A stretch of 13,533 nucleotides of DNA from JANNNX01 sp031398745. GTDB lineage: Bacteria; Actinomycetota; Acidimicrobiia; Acidimicrobiales; CADCSY01. The position numbers and the translations under genes are program-made. The stretch is from the NCBI GenBank assembly GCA_031398745.1, contig JANNNX010000056.1:1-13533 (forward strand), written 5' to 3'. Shown here piece after piece: positions 1 through 6,230 of the stretch (the first letter of the stretch is position 1; each line of letters starts with the position of its first letter). The notes under the pieces are model-generated. The model worked only from the letters and a program-made list of their open reading frames with translations. It had not been told where the DNA came from and made no database searches.

Positions 1-506
1 GCCGCCGGGAGAACGAAGACCCGCTTGGCATTGAGGAGGGCGATGGCGACCGCGCCGATGGCGTACAGGGGGATCTGGGGGGCGAAGACCCTCAGCAGGA
101 ACGTCGCCAGCTCGTCCTGGCGAGCGGCCAGGGCCGGATCCGACACCGAGCTGGTCAGCACCTGGGCGATGGACGGGGCCGCCAGCGCCATCGCCCCGGC
201 GAGCGCCGTGAGCGGCACCAGCACCAGCCCGAGGAGACCACCGGCCAGGCGCTCGGCGGCAGCGTCCTCTCCGGCGTCGAACCGGGCCACGAAGGTCGGG
301 ACGAGCACGGCCGAGAGGGCTCCGGCGGCCAGCACCTCGAAGACGATGGTGGGGGTCGAGTTCGTGGCTTGGAAGGTGTTGCCGAGCGAGGTGGTGCCCA
401 GCACCGCCGCGATGACCAAGACCCGCAGCGCTCCGGCGACCCGGGAGAGGGCGGTCACCGCGCCCATGGACAACACCGACCGGGCCAACCCCGAGGGTCC
501 ACTCAC
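1..506 (-). CDS. murJ: MurJ lipid II flippase, N-terminal part (cut by window edge)
   Basis: MurJ (MviN family, MOP superfamily) is the polytopic inner-membrane protein that flips the peptidoglycan precursor lipid II to the outer face. Only the first 168 residues are visible; the family is usually about 500 residues or more, and the rest lies beyond position 1. The segment SRVAGALRVLVIAAVLGTTS followed by NTFQATNSTPTIVFEVLAAG and ALSAVLVPTFVARF is the hallmark MurJ N-terminus, covering transmembrane helices 1 and 2 and the cytoplasmic Arg. A further hydrophobic stretch follows at about residues 90-110. The start is GTG at 506, whose bases overlap the TGA of mctB (GTGA, 4 nt), so translation is probably coupled. 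No Shine-Dalgarno is visible. The downstream position after steA and mctB makes it part of an envelope/division gene set. The family call is strong; the flippase role is by family. Confidence 0.93.
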   Translation of the reverse strand, partial: MSGPSGLARSVLSMGAVTALSRVAGALRVLVIAAVLGTTSLGNTFQATNSTPTIVFEVLAAGALSAVLVPTFVARFDAGEDAAAERLAGGLLGLVLVPLTALAGAMALAAPSIAQVLTSSVSDPALAARQDELATFLLRVFAPQIPLYAIGAVAIALLNAKRVFVLPA

Positions 507-1486
507 GACGAGGAACTGGCCGGGAGCACCGAGCTCGCGCCATCGGCGTAGCCGTAGTGACCGGTGGTCCCGTCGGCCAGATCGCGCAGGGCGAGCACCG
601 CGGCCACCCGTCCGGCGGCCAGGTCGAGCGCATCGACCGTGGAGACGTCGCGATCGACGTCGTCATCCTCCCGGACGGCATCGATCACCCCGCCCCGCTC
701 CCCGTCGGTGGTCGCCACCTCGGCCACCACCATGGCCACATCGGTGGCGTGGAACGCTCGCACCAGATCCGGGGTCAGGGCCCCGCCGTCGAGCTCGCTG
801 TCGATGCCGGACACCACCAGCACGCGACCCCGGGGCTCGCTGCCGTCGGGCAGGGGGGCATCCGGCTCGGCCGGCTCCCAGGACACGAAGCCGGCGTCGG
901 CCAGCGCCGCCAGCAGTCCGTCGGCCGCCACCGTGGTGGAGGTCGACGTCGAGGAACCCTCGACCGAGGCGCCTTCGCTGCCGACGGGATCGGGGAGCCG
1001 CGTACCGAGCAGGCGCCCGACCGCACGCCACCCGGCTTGGCGGAGTTCGGCCGGGTCGTCGTCGGTACTGCCCAGGATGTCGGCCAGCCGCTCGCGGGTC
1101 GCGTCGTCGTCGAGCCGCCAGTCGTCTTCCAGCCACACGATCCCGGACAGGTCGGCGCCGGCGGACGAGACCAGGTCGCGGGCGGCGCCGACGGCCCCGT
1201 CGTCGACGCCCCGCTCGACCACCAAGATCGTCGGGACACCGCGCAGCTGTTCGGTCACCAGCTGGACGCTCGACTCCTCGGCGTAGGCCTCGCTCTCGTC
1301 GAGTCGGGCCTGGAGCCGCTGCTGCTCGGCCTCACGAGCGGTCAGGTTGCGCTCGACCCGGTCGATCCGGTTGTTGAGCGCATCGACGGTGAGCTGGTCG
1401 ATGAAGGTGGCCCCGGCGACCACGCCGATGCCCAGCGCCAGGAACACCGCCACCATCGAGATCAGGTAGGCCCGGACGGTGATCAC
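503..1486 (-). CDS. mctB: MctB/SteB-family single-pass membrane protein (often annotated copper transporter)
   Basis: The protein has 327 residues and belongs to the MctB (Rv1698) family. In mycobacteria this family is described as a copper-exporting channel. In Corynebacterium the homologue SteB works with SteA in cell separation through the RipC-FtsEX pathway. What can be seen: an N-terminal hydrophobic helix at about residues 7-25 (LISMVAVFLALGIGVVAGAT), a heptad-like charged coiled coil at about 33-70, then a soluble alternating alpha/beta domain with Asp/Glu-rich linkers and a Ser/Thr-rich insert (about 190-200). The start was chosen as GTG at 1486, where the TGA of steA overlaps it (GTGA). 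Family members begin directly with this helix, so the longer reading from 1519 would add 11 unlikely residues. No cysteine or histidine cluster for copper binding is evident. Coupled to steA upstream and murJ downstream by 4-nt overlaps. Whether it acts in copper handling or division is not settled by the sequence. Confidence 0.88.
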   Translation of the reverse strand: MITVRAYLISMVAVFLALGIGVVAGATFIDQLTVDALNNRIDRVERNLTAREAEQQRLQARLDESEAYAEESSVQLVTEQLRGVPTILVVERGVDDGAVGAARDLVSSAGADLSGIVWLEDDWRLDDDATRERLADILGSTDDDPAELRQAGWRAVGRLLGTRLPDPVGSEGASVEGSSTSTSTTVAADGLLAALADAGFVSWEPAEPDAPLPDGSEPRGRVLVVSGIDSELDGGALTPDLVRAFHATDVAMVVAEVATTDGERGGVIDAVREDDDVDRDVSTVDALDLAAGRVAAVLALRDLADGTTGHYGYADGASSVLPASSSS

Positions 1487-2682
1487 GGGCCGGTCACCGC
1501 ATCCCGCAGTGTGATCCACAGGTCGCGGATGGTCAGCCAGACCCCGTTGAGGACCACGTGCAGCGGCTCGGAGACGATGGTGATGGCGAGCATCGGGACC
1601 AGGGCGGCCGCCACCAGCAGGAAGAGATCGCGCCGCCGGATCCGGCCGGCGTAGAGCTGGCTGACGCCCTTGGCGTCGACCAGCACCGCCGAGAGCCGCA
1701 GCCGGGTGAGGAACGTCGAGGACATGCCCTGACGGCCCTTGTCCAGGAACTCGACCATGGTCGTGTGGGTCCCGACGGCCACGATCAGCGACGACCCGAA
1801 GTCGTTGGCCATGAGCATGGCGGCGTCCTCGCTAGTCCCGTCGACCACCAGCTCGTGGTAGGGCCGGCCCCAGTCGAGCAGGTTCTCCCGGCCGGGGGCC
1901 CGCCCGTCGGGATGCACGTGATGGACCAACTCCGCGCCCGTGGCCAGCGCTCGCTGGGAGACCGAATCGAAGTCGCCGATGATCACCTCGGGCCGCAGGC
2001 CGAGCTCCAGCAGTGCGTCGGCACCGCCGTCGACGCCGATCAGCACCGGTCGGTACTCGCGGATGTAGGGCCGCAGCGCTCGCAGATCGGTGCGGTAGTC
2101 GATCCCCCGCACCACCACCAAGGCGTGACGGCCCTTGAACCGGGTGGTCAGGGGGGGCAGCGCCAGGGGCTCGAAGAAGGCCCGGGCCTCGTGCCGCACG
2201 TACTCGAGGGTGTTCGCCGCGAAGTCGGCCAGCTCGGCGCCGATCGCACCCCGAGCGGCTTCGGTGCGAACCTCGATGGCCGCCGGGCTCAGTCGCTCTC
2301 CGTGCGCCACCTCGACGTCGGCGACGAGGAGCCGGTCCCCCACCAGGGTGGCGATGGCGCCGTCGGTCAGCTCCATCGCCCCGACGCCGACCGCGTCGAG
2401 GATGGCGACACCGGCCGCCGCCAGCCGTCGGGGTCCGCCGTTGGGGTACCGCCCGGTGATCGACGTCGCCGCGTTCACCACCGCCACCACCCCCGACTCG
2501 GCGAGCCCCTCGCCGGCGATCCGGTCGAGGTCAGCGTGGTCGATCACGGCGATGTCCCCCGCCTCGAGGCGCTTGATGAGATCCTTGGTGCGCCGTCCCA
2601 CCCGAAGCCGCCCGGTGATCGGCGCCGGCTCCGGCGGGTGTTCGGTGGGGGTGCGAGTCCGGCGGTGTCCGAGCACGCTCAC
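1483..2682 (-). CDS. steA: SteA-like cytokinetic ring protein with thiamin-pyrophosphokinase-like domain
   Basis: A 399-residue homologue of Rv1697/SteA, a protein of the division-site cell-separation machinery in Corynebacteriales. Residues about 25-180 form the family's N-terminal domain (TGRLRVGRRTKDLI, then GDIAVIDHADLDR). Residues 185-300 resemble thiamin pyrophosphokinase, with VDGGADALLELGLRPEVI at 217-234 and GDFDS at 236-240. The Asp residues D218, D237 and D239 would be the metal/nucleotide-binding set in TPK. A single hydrophobic helix at about 353-370 is followed by a short amphipathic tail, so the protein is probably membrane-tethered. The start is GTG at 2682 (an alternative GTG lies two codons later); neither has a clear Shine-Dalgarno. 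It opens a coupled steA-mctB-murJ group behind a 154-nt spacer. Thiamin phosphorylation is not implied: the role rests on the actinobacterial homologue. Confidence 0.9.
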   Translation of the reverse strand: MSVLGHRRTRTPTEHPPEPAPITGRLRVGRRTKDLIKRLEAGDIAVIDHADLDRIAGEGLAESGVVAVVNAATSITGRYPNGGPRRLAAAGVAILDAVGVGAMELTDGAIATLVGDRLLVADVEVAHGERLSPAAIEVRTEAARGAIGAELADFAANTLEYVRHEARAFFEPLALPPLTTRFKGRHALVVVRGIDYRTDLRALRPYIREYRPVLIGVDGGADALLELGLRPEVIIGDFDSVSQRALATGAELVHHVHPDGRAPGRENLLDWGRPYHELVVDGTSEDAAMLMANDFGSSLIVAVGTHTTMVEFLDKGRQGMSSTFLTRLRLSAVLVDAKGVSQLYAGRIRRRDLFLLVAAALVPMLAITIVSEPLHVVLNGVWLTIRDLWITLRDAVTGP

Positions 2683-2757
2683 CCGCGGTCGGGGCCGGGC
2701 GACCGGCGGCTCGGGTTGGACGGAGTCAAAGGAGAGGTCGGCATGCGCTGGGGTCCG

Positions 2758-2791
2758 GCCCGCCGGCAGCCCGGCATGGCGCCCGGCGGGC
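2758..2791 (-). other. GC-rich stem-loop in the steA leader
   Basis: GCCCGCCGG (2758-2766) and CCGGCGGGC (2783-2791) form a perfect 9-bp stem with a 16-nt loop. It lies in the 154-nt gap between the MraY-like gene and steA. There is no following T-tract on the minus strand, so it is not an ordinary intrinsic terminator. It could be an attenuator, an mRNA end-stabilising structure, or chance in 70+% GC DNA. Confidence 0.4.
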
Positions 2792-2796
2792 AGGCG

Positions 2797-2802
2797 ATGG
2801 TA
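2797..2802 (-). promoter_or_regulatory. Possible -10 box for steA-mctB-murJ
   Basis: The minus strand reads TACCAT, matching the actinobacterial TAnnnT -10 pattern. A weak -35-like CGGACC (GAC core matching) sits 17 nt upstream at 2820-2825. Transcription would start near 2790 and give a leader of about 108 nt containing the stem-loop at 2758-2791. The only support is the motif and its place in the single large gap of the block; a chance match is possible. Confidence 0.3.
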
Positions 2803-2836
2803 CCGCCGTCACCGGCATCGGTCCGACGCGGCAGCC

Positions 2837-3682
2837 TCAGCGAGGCGACGGGCCGAGCCGGTCGAGCCACCGCAGCGGCGCCACACCGTCGATCACCCGA
2901 CTGAACGACACCACCTCGCTGGCCGCGTTGAGCGCCACCAGCACGACCAGCGCCCCCACCCGAGCATTTGGACCCAGAGCCATCAGGAGACCGACCCCGA
3001 CCGCACCGCCGAGGGCGTTGGCCCCCACGTCGCCCAGCATCAGCTGTTCCCGCCCCTCGGGAACGAGGAGTCCGACGGCGGCGGCCACCACCACCACCAC
3101 GCCGAACAGGACCGAGGCCACCGGAGCCGCGGCCAGGAGGGCGACGGTGGCCACCAGGGTGACCTTGGTGGTGCGGCCGGGAGCTCGATCGAGGAGGTTG
3201 CCGAGGTTGGCGGACAAGGCCACCAGGGCACCGTCGAGCAACAGGCGACCGACCCCGCCTCCGCCGTCGACGAAGGAGGCCAGGACCAGTCCGACCGCTC
3301 CCCCACCCAGCAGCTTGACCGCCCCGGTGGTGACCCGACCCTGCGCCAGCGCCGCCAGGTGGCGCCGGAACCCACCGCTCTCCCCCACCCCACCGAGGTC
3401 GTCGAGCAGGCCGAGGAGCCCCAGACCGACGACGCCGGCCACCACCAGGTGAAGGCCGACCAGGGTGTCGTGGCGCACATCGACGCCGCCGGCGTCGGCC
3501 AGCACGACCAGTGCGTCGGCCGCCACCGCGGCCAGCACCACCACCAGACCGGCGGCGGTGGGCAGGGGGCGACCGTGGCGGTTGGTCCGGGCGAAGGCGG
3601 GTGAGGCGAACACCCCCGCGAGGGAGCGCCAACCGACCACTCCGGCGACGAGCCCACCGACGGCACCGGCGAGAAGGAGCAC
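2837..3682 (-). CDS. MraY/WecA-like membrane glycosyltransferase-family protein (divergent)
   Basis: A 281-residue polytopic membrane protein of the glycosyltransferase-4 (MraY/WecA) superfamily, whose members transfer a sugar phosphate from a UDP-sugar to a polyprenyl phosphate. Family landmarks occur in order: RTNRHGRPLPTAAG (32-45), LLDDLGG with D94/D95, SANLGNLLDRAPGR with N159, N162 and D165, and MLGDVGANALGG with D218. Several hydrophobic segments lie between these. The usual C-terminal HHH motif is absent; instead the end reads SEVVSFSRVIDGVAPLRWLD, and the GLDGLA of loop 3 is RAPGR. It is shorter than MraY (about 320-360). It starts at GTG 3682, two nt after the nadK stop, with no visible Shine-Dalgarno; a longer frame exists upstream but would overlap nadK. 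The position before steA-mctB-murJ suggests an envelope role. The substrate is unknown, and activity is uncertain given the missing histidines. Confidence 0.82.
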   Translation of the reverse strand: MLLLAGAVGGLVAGVVGWRSLAGVFASPAFARTNRHGRPLPTAAGLVVVLAAVAADALVVLADAGGVDVRHDTLVGLHLVVAGVVGLGLLGLLDDLGGVGESGGFRRHLAALAQGRVTTGAVKLLGGGAVGLVLASFVDGGGGVGRLLLDGALVALSANLGNLLDRAPGRTTKVTLVATVALLAAAPVASVLFGVVVVVAAAVGLLVPEGREQLMLGDVGANALGGAVGVGLLMALGPNARVGALVVLVALNAASEVVSFSRVIDGVAPLRWLDRLGPSPR

Positions 3683-3684
3683 GG

Positions 3685-4533
3685 CTAGCGGTCGTTCAGG
3701 CCGAACTTGGCCTTCACCCGCTGGAGGAAGTCGCGGGGCTCGAAGAGCACGAGCCGGGCCGGGCGATCGGCCCTCGTGCACTCCACCGCATCGCCGACGG
3801 CCAGGACCCCGAGGTTGCGGCCGTCCACAGAGAGTGACGCCGGCTGACCCTCGATCTCGAGGCGAACCGTCGCACCCGGCGCCAGCACCAGCGAGCGGTC
3901 GAAGAGCATGTGGGGCGCCACCGGGGTGAGGAGCAGCGCCTGGTGATCGGGCGCCACGATGGGCCCCCCGGCCGACCAGGCGTAGGCCGTCGACCCGGTG
4001 GGTGTGGCGAGGATCACCCCGTCGGCGACGTAGGTGGTGAACGCGACCCCGTCGACCGAGATCTTCACCCGGGCCGTCTGGCCGTCAGATGACTTCGCCA
4101 CCACTGCCTCGTTGAGCGCCCGGTACGAGGCCACCGGCGGCCGGTCGGGGTGCTGGCCGGCGTCGACCGCCACCCGGAGTCGCATCCGCTCCTCGATGGC
4201 ATGGTCGCCCGTGAGGAACCGCTCGAGGGCGGGAAGGAGGAAACTGGGCTCGACCTCGCTCAAGTAGCCCAGGTGGCCGAGGTTCACGCCGATGACCGGC
4301 ACGTCGGCGTCGGACACCAGCCCAACCGTCCGCAGGATCGTGCCGTCGCCACCGAGGCTGACGGCGACGTCGAGGTCGTCTCCCTCGCCCCGCACCGGCA
4401 GTTCGGTCAGCCGAGGATCGGCCACCACCAGGCAGGTCTGGTGGTGGTGCTCGGCCAGCCACGACGCGGCGCGGGTGGCCAGCTCCACGACCCCGGGACG
4501 GGTGGGGTGCAGGACCAGGCCGACGACCGCCAC
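3685..4533 (-). CDS. nadK: NAD kinase
   Basis: A cytosolic enzyme phosphorylating NAD to NADP using ATP or polyphosphate; it sets the cell's NADP pool. The protein has 282 residues from GTG 4533, close to the usual family size. Diagnostic motifs: GGDGT at 61-65 (within LGGDGTILRT), NLGHLGYLSE at 84-93, the NE pair at 141-142, and TPTGSTAY at 177-184 in the Gly-rich C-terminal beta domain. The C-terminus SVDGR is also typical. The start was set at GTG 4533, one nt after the tlyA stop, because the sequence from VAVVGLVLHPTRP is the normal N-terminal beta strand; reading from ATG 4638 would add 35 Arg/Ser-rich residues inside tlyA. tlyA-nadK adjacency is widely conserved in bacteria. Usually recN follows; here a MraY-like gene does. 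Confidence 0.96.
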   Translation of the reverse strand: MAVVGLVLHPTRPGVVELATRAASWLAEHHHQTCLVVADPRLTELPVRGEGDDLDVAVSLGGDGTILRTVGLVSDADVPVIGVNLGHLGYLSEVEPSFLLPALERFLTGDHAIEERMRLRVAVDAGQHPDRPPVASYRALNEAVVAKSSDGQTARVKISVDGVAFTTYVADGVILATPTGSTAYAWSAGGPIVAPDHQALLLTPVAPHMLFDRSLVLAPGATVRLEIEGQPASLSVDGRNLGVLAVGDAVECTRADRPARLVLFEPRDFLQRVKAKFGLNDR

Positions 4534-4534
4534 C

Positions 4535-5362
4535 TCAGCGGTCCACTCGGTGTCGGGCGTCGGCCACCGCCGCGTCGAGGAGCTCGATGTCCTCGCCCGT
4601 GAGAGCGCCCGAACGGGGGCCCGCCGGGGGGGGAGCACTCAGGTGGAGGAAGAACTCGACGTTGCCGTCGGCGCCCAGCAGCGGCGAGACCATGCACCCC
4701 ATGATGGCCGCTCCCTCGGTCCGGGCCGTGGTGGCCACCTCGCCCAGGACGCGGCGCCAGATCTCGGGCTCCCGGACCACGCCGCGGCCCCGGGAGACGT
4801 CGGCCCGCCCGGCCTCGAACTGCGGCTTGACCAGCGCCAGGATCGGCGCCTCGGCGGCGGTCAGCCCGAGGAGGGCAGGCAGCACCGTCCGCAGCGAGAT
4901 GAACGACAGGTCGGCCGCCACCAGCTCGACGGTCCCCCCGATGTCGTCGGCCACCAGCCCCCGGACGTTCACCCGCTCACGCAGGTCGACTCGGGGGTCG
5001 GACCGGAGTCGGTCGACCATCTGGCCCCGGCCCACGTCGACCGCCACCACCGACGCCGCCCCGGCCTGCAGCAGGCAGTCGGTGAAGCCACCGGTCGACG
5101 CGCCGGCGTCGAGACACCGCAGCCCCGTGACCCCCACCGCGAAGCGTTCGAGAGCTCCCGCCAGCTTCTCGCCGCCCCTACTGGCGAAGCGGGGGGCCGG
5201 CCCGACCACGTGGACCGCCTCACCCGGGTCGACCAGGCGCGACGCCTTGTCGGCCACCGCGCCGGCCACTCGCACCCGGCCCGAGGCGATGTCGGCCCGG
5301 GCTCGCTCTCGACTGGGGGCGAGGCCCCGGCGTACCAGCTCGACGTCGAGCCGGCGCCGCAT
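4535..5362 (-). CDS. tlyA: TlyA-type rRNA cytidine 2'-O-methyltransferase
   Basis: A 275-residue SAM-dependent methyltransferase. TlyA methylates the 2'-OH of C1409 in 16S rRNA and C1920 in 23S rRNA; its loss causes capreomycin/viomycin resistance in mycobacteria. Domain order: an S4 RNA-binding domain at 1-60 (RLDVELVRRGLAPSRERA), the FASRGGEKL linker with K66, then a FtsJ/RrmJ fold with the SAM loop DAGASTGGFTDCLLQ (85-99), AADLSFISL with D151, LVKPQFE with K179, and E236 in NVEFF. These are positioned like the K-D-K-E set described for the M. tuberculosis enzyme. The start is ATG 5362, whose A is the last base of the upstream HAD gene's TGA (TGATG), a one-base overlap implying coupled translation. 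The family is sometimes labelled hemolysin; the methyltransferase role is better supported. Confidence 0.96.
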   Translation of the reverse strand: MRRRLDVELVRRGLAPSRERARADIASGRVRVAGAVADKASRLVDPGEAVHVVGPAPRFASRGGEKLAGALERFAVGVTGLRCLDAGASTGGFTDCLLQAGAASVVAVDVGRGQMVDRLRSDPRVDLRERVNVRGLVADDIGGTVELVAADLSFISLRTVLPALLGLTAAEAPILALVKPQFEAGRADVSRGRGVVREPEIWRRVLGEVATTARTEGAAIMGCMVSPLLGADGNVEFFLHLSAPPPAGPRSGALTGEDIELLDAAVADARHRVDR

Positions 5363-6168
5363 CAGCGGCCCGGGTCGGCGTCGACCCAACCGGCGTCGGC
5401 CGCTCGGTCGACCAACGAGGCCAGGTCGTCGGCGACCAGGTCGGCGAGGGCGTCGCCGTCGGGAGTAGGCGGCGGAGGGCGGTCGGTGACCCCCGACAGG
5501 ACCAGGCCGAACCGGGCCCCGAGGGCCCGGGCCAGGGCCCCGTCGGTCGAGGCCCGGTCGCCGACGACCACGTGAGGACCGGCCCCCACCCGCTCGAGCA
5601 CCAGGTCGACCATCGGCCCATGGGGCTTGCCGGCCACGATCGCGTCCACCTCGGCGGCCGCGGCCACCGCCGCCAACAACGCGCCGCCGCCGGGCACCAG
5701 CCCGTTCGGCGACGGGTAGGTGACGTCGTCATTGGTCCCGATGAGCACGGCCCCGGCCCGCACCGCGCTGGCCGCCACCCGCAGCCCGTCGTAGTCGAAG
5801 GTCCGGGTGAGGCCGACGACCACCGCGTCGACCGGCGGCGCCCCGGCGTCGAGGGCCACGCCGTCGACCAGCTCGACACCCTGGGCCTCGAGGGCCTCGA
5901 CGATCCCCGGCCCCCCCAGCACGTGCGCCCGACAGCCGGCGGCCACCAGTCGGGCCGCGGCCTGGGCCGACGTCACCACCGCCCCGAGGGCCGGGATGCC
6001 GATGGCGTCCAGGGCTTCCTCGACCGCAGCCACCGGGGCGGAGGAGTTGTTGGTGACGAACACCACCTCGTGGCCGGACCTTCGCAGGCGGGCCACCGTC
6101 TCGACCGACCCGTCGATGGGCCGGTGGCCGAGCCACACCACGCCGTCGAGGTCGAGGATCCAGGCCAC
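5362..6168 (-). CDS. HAD-IIA (NagD-like) phosphatase
   Basis: A 268-residue hydrolase of the haloacid dehalogenase superfamily, subclass IIA, corresponding in context to Rv1692. Members dephosphorylate small phosphometabolites (glycerol-3-phosphate, phosphoglycolate, nucleotides); the exact substrate cannot be read from sequence. Motif I is ILDLDGVVW with nucleophile D6 and acid/base D8; motif II is FVTNNSS (37-43); motif III is the Lys of AGKPHGPMVD; motif IV is VVVGDRASTDGALARALG. The C2-type cap lies between motifs II and III. The start is GTG 6168, placed only two codons before the motif I strand, as in relatives. A -10 box ends 9 nt before it, so the mRNA may be nearly leaderless. It heads the HAD-tlyA-nadK-MraY-like unit; its stop overlaps the tlyA start, leaving no room for the small gene that separates them in M. 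tuberculosis. Confidence 0.92.
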   Translation of the reverse strand: MAWILDLDGVVWLGHRPIDGSVETVARLRRSGHEVVFVTNNSSAPVAAVEEALDAIGIPALGAVVTSAQAAARLVAAGCRAHVLGGPGIVEALEAQGVELVDGVALDAGAPPVDAVVVGLTRTFDYDGLRVAASAVRAGAVLIGTNDDVTYPSPNGLVPGGGALLAAVAAAAEVDAIVAGKPHGPMVDLVLERVGAGPHVVVGDRASTDGALARALGARFGLVLSGVTDRPPPPTPDGDALADLVADDLASLVDRAADAGWVDADPGR

Positions 6169-6177
6169 GGGCCGCGC

Positions 6178-6183
6178 ACCCTA
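6178..6183 (-). promoter_or_regulatory. -10 box for the HAD-tlyA-nadK unit
   Basis: The minus strand reads TAGGGT (TAnnnT), ending 9 nt before the GTG at 6168. Initiation about 7 nt downstream, near 6171, would give a leader of 0-3 nt. A partial -35 (GCGACC, 6201-6206) sits 17 nt upstream. No Shine-Dalgarno could fit. It lies within the 62-nt divergent gap shared with the DUF1015 gene. Confidence 0.5.
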
Positions 6184-6218
6184 CCGGGCCGACGGACGGC
6201 GGTCGCGAGACGACCTGC

Positions 6219-6224
6219 TAGGCA
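6219..6224 (+). promoter_or_regulatory. Weak -10-like box for the DUF1015 gene
   Basis: TAGGCA ends 6 nt before the GTG start at 6231, the same spacing as the TAGGCT of the aldolase gene and the TATGCT of the TPR gene. The final T of the consensus is replaced by A, although a T follows. If used, the message would be leaderless. No convincing -35. Confidence 0.35.
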
Positions 6225-6230
6225 TGGCGG

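Noticed and set aside
557..2904. Long plus-strand open frames (557-1654, 1558-2904) opposite mctB and steA
   Set aside because: They are antisense to recognisable genes, show no family motifs, and have His/Gly/Gln/Arg-rich composition typical of reverse-frame reading in GC-rich DNA.
3081..3105. CCA/CAC trinucleotide run as a microsatellite or repeat
   Set aside because: It encodes a Val-rich membrane segment of the MraY-like protein in frame and needs no other explanation.
2679..3632. Minus-strand 317-codon frame rich in Arg and Gly
   Set aside because: It is the alternate frame of the MraY-like gene, which carries the family motifs.
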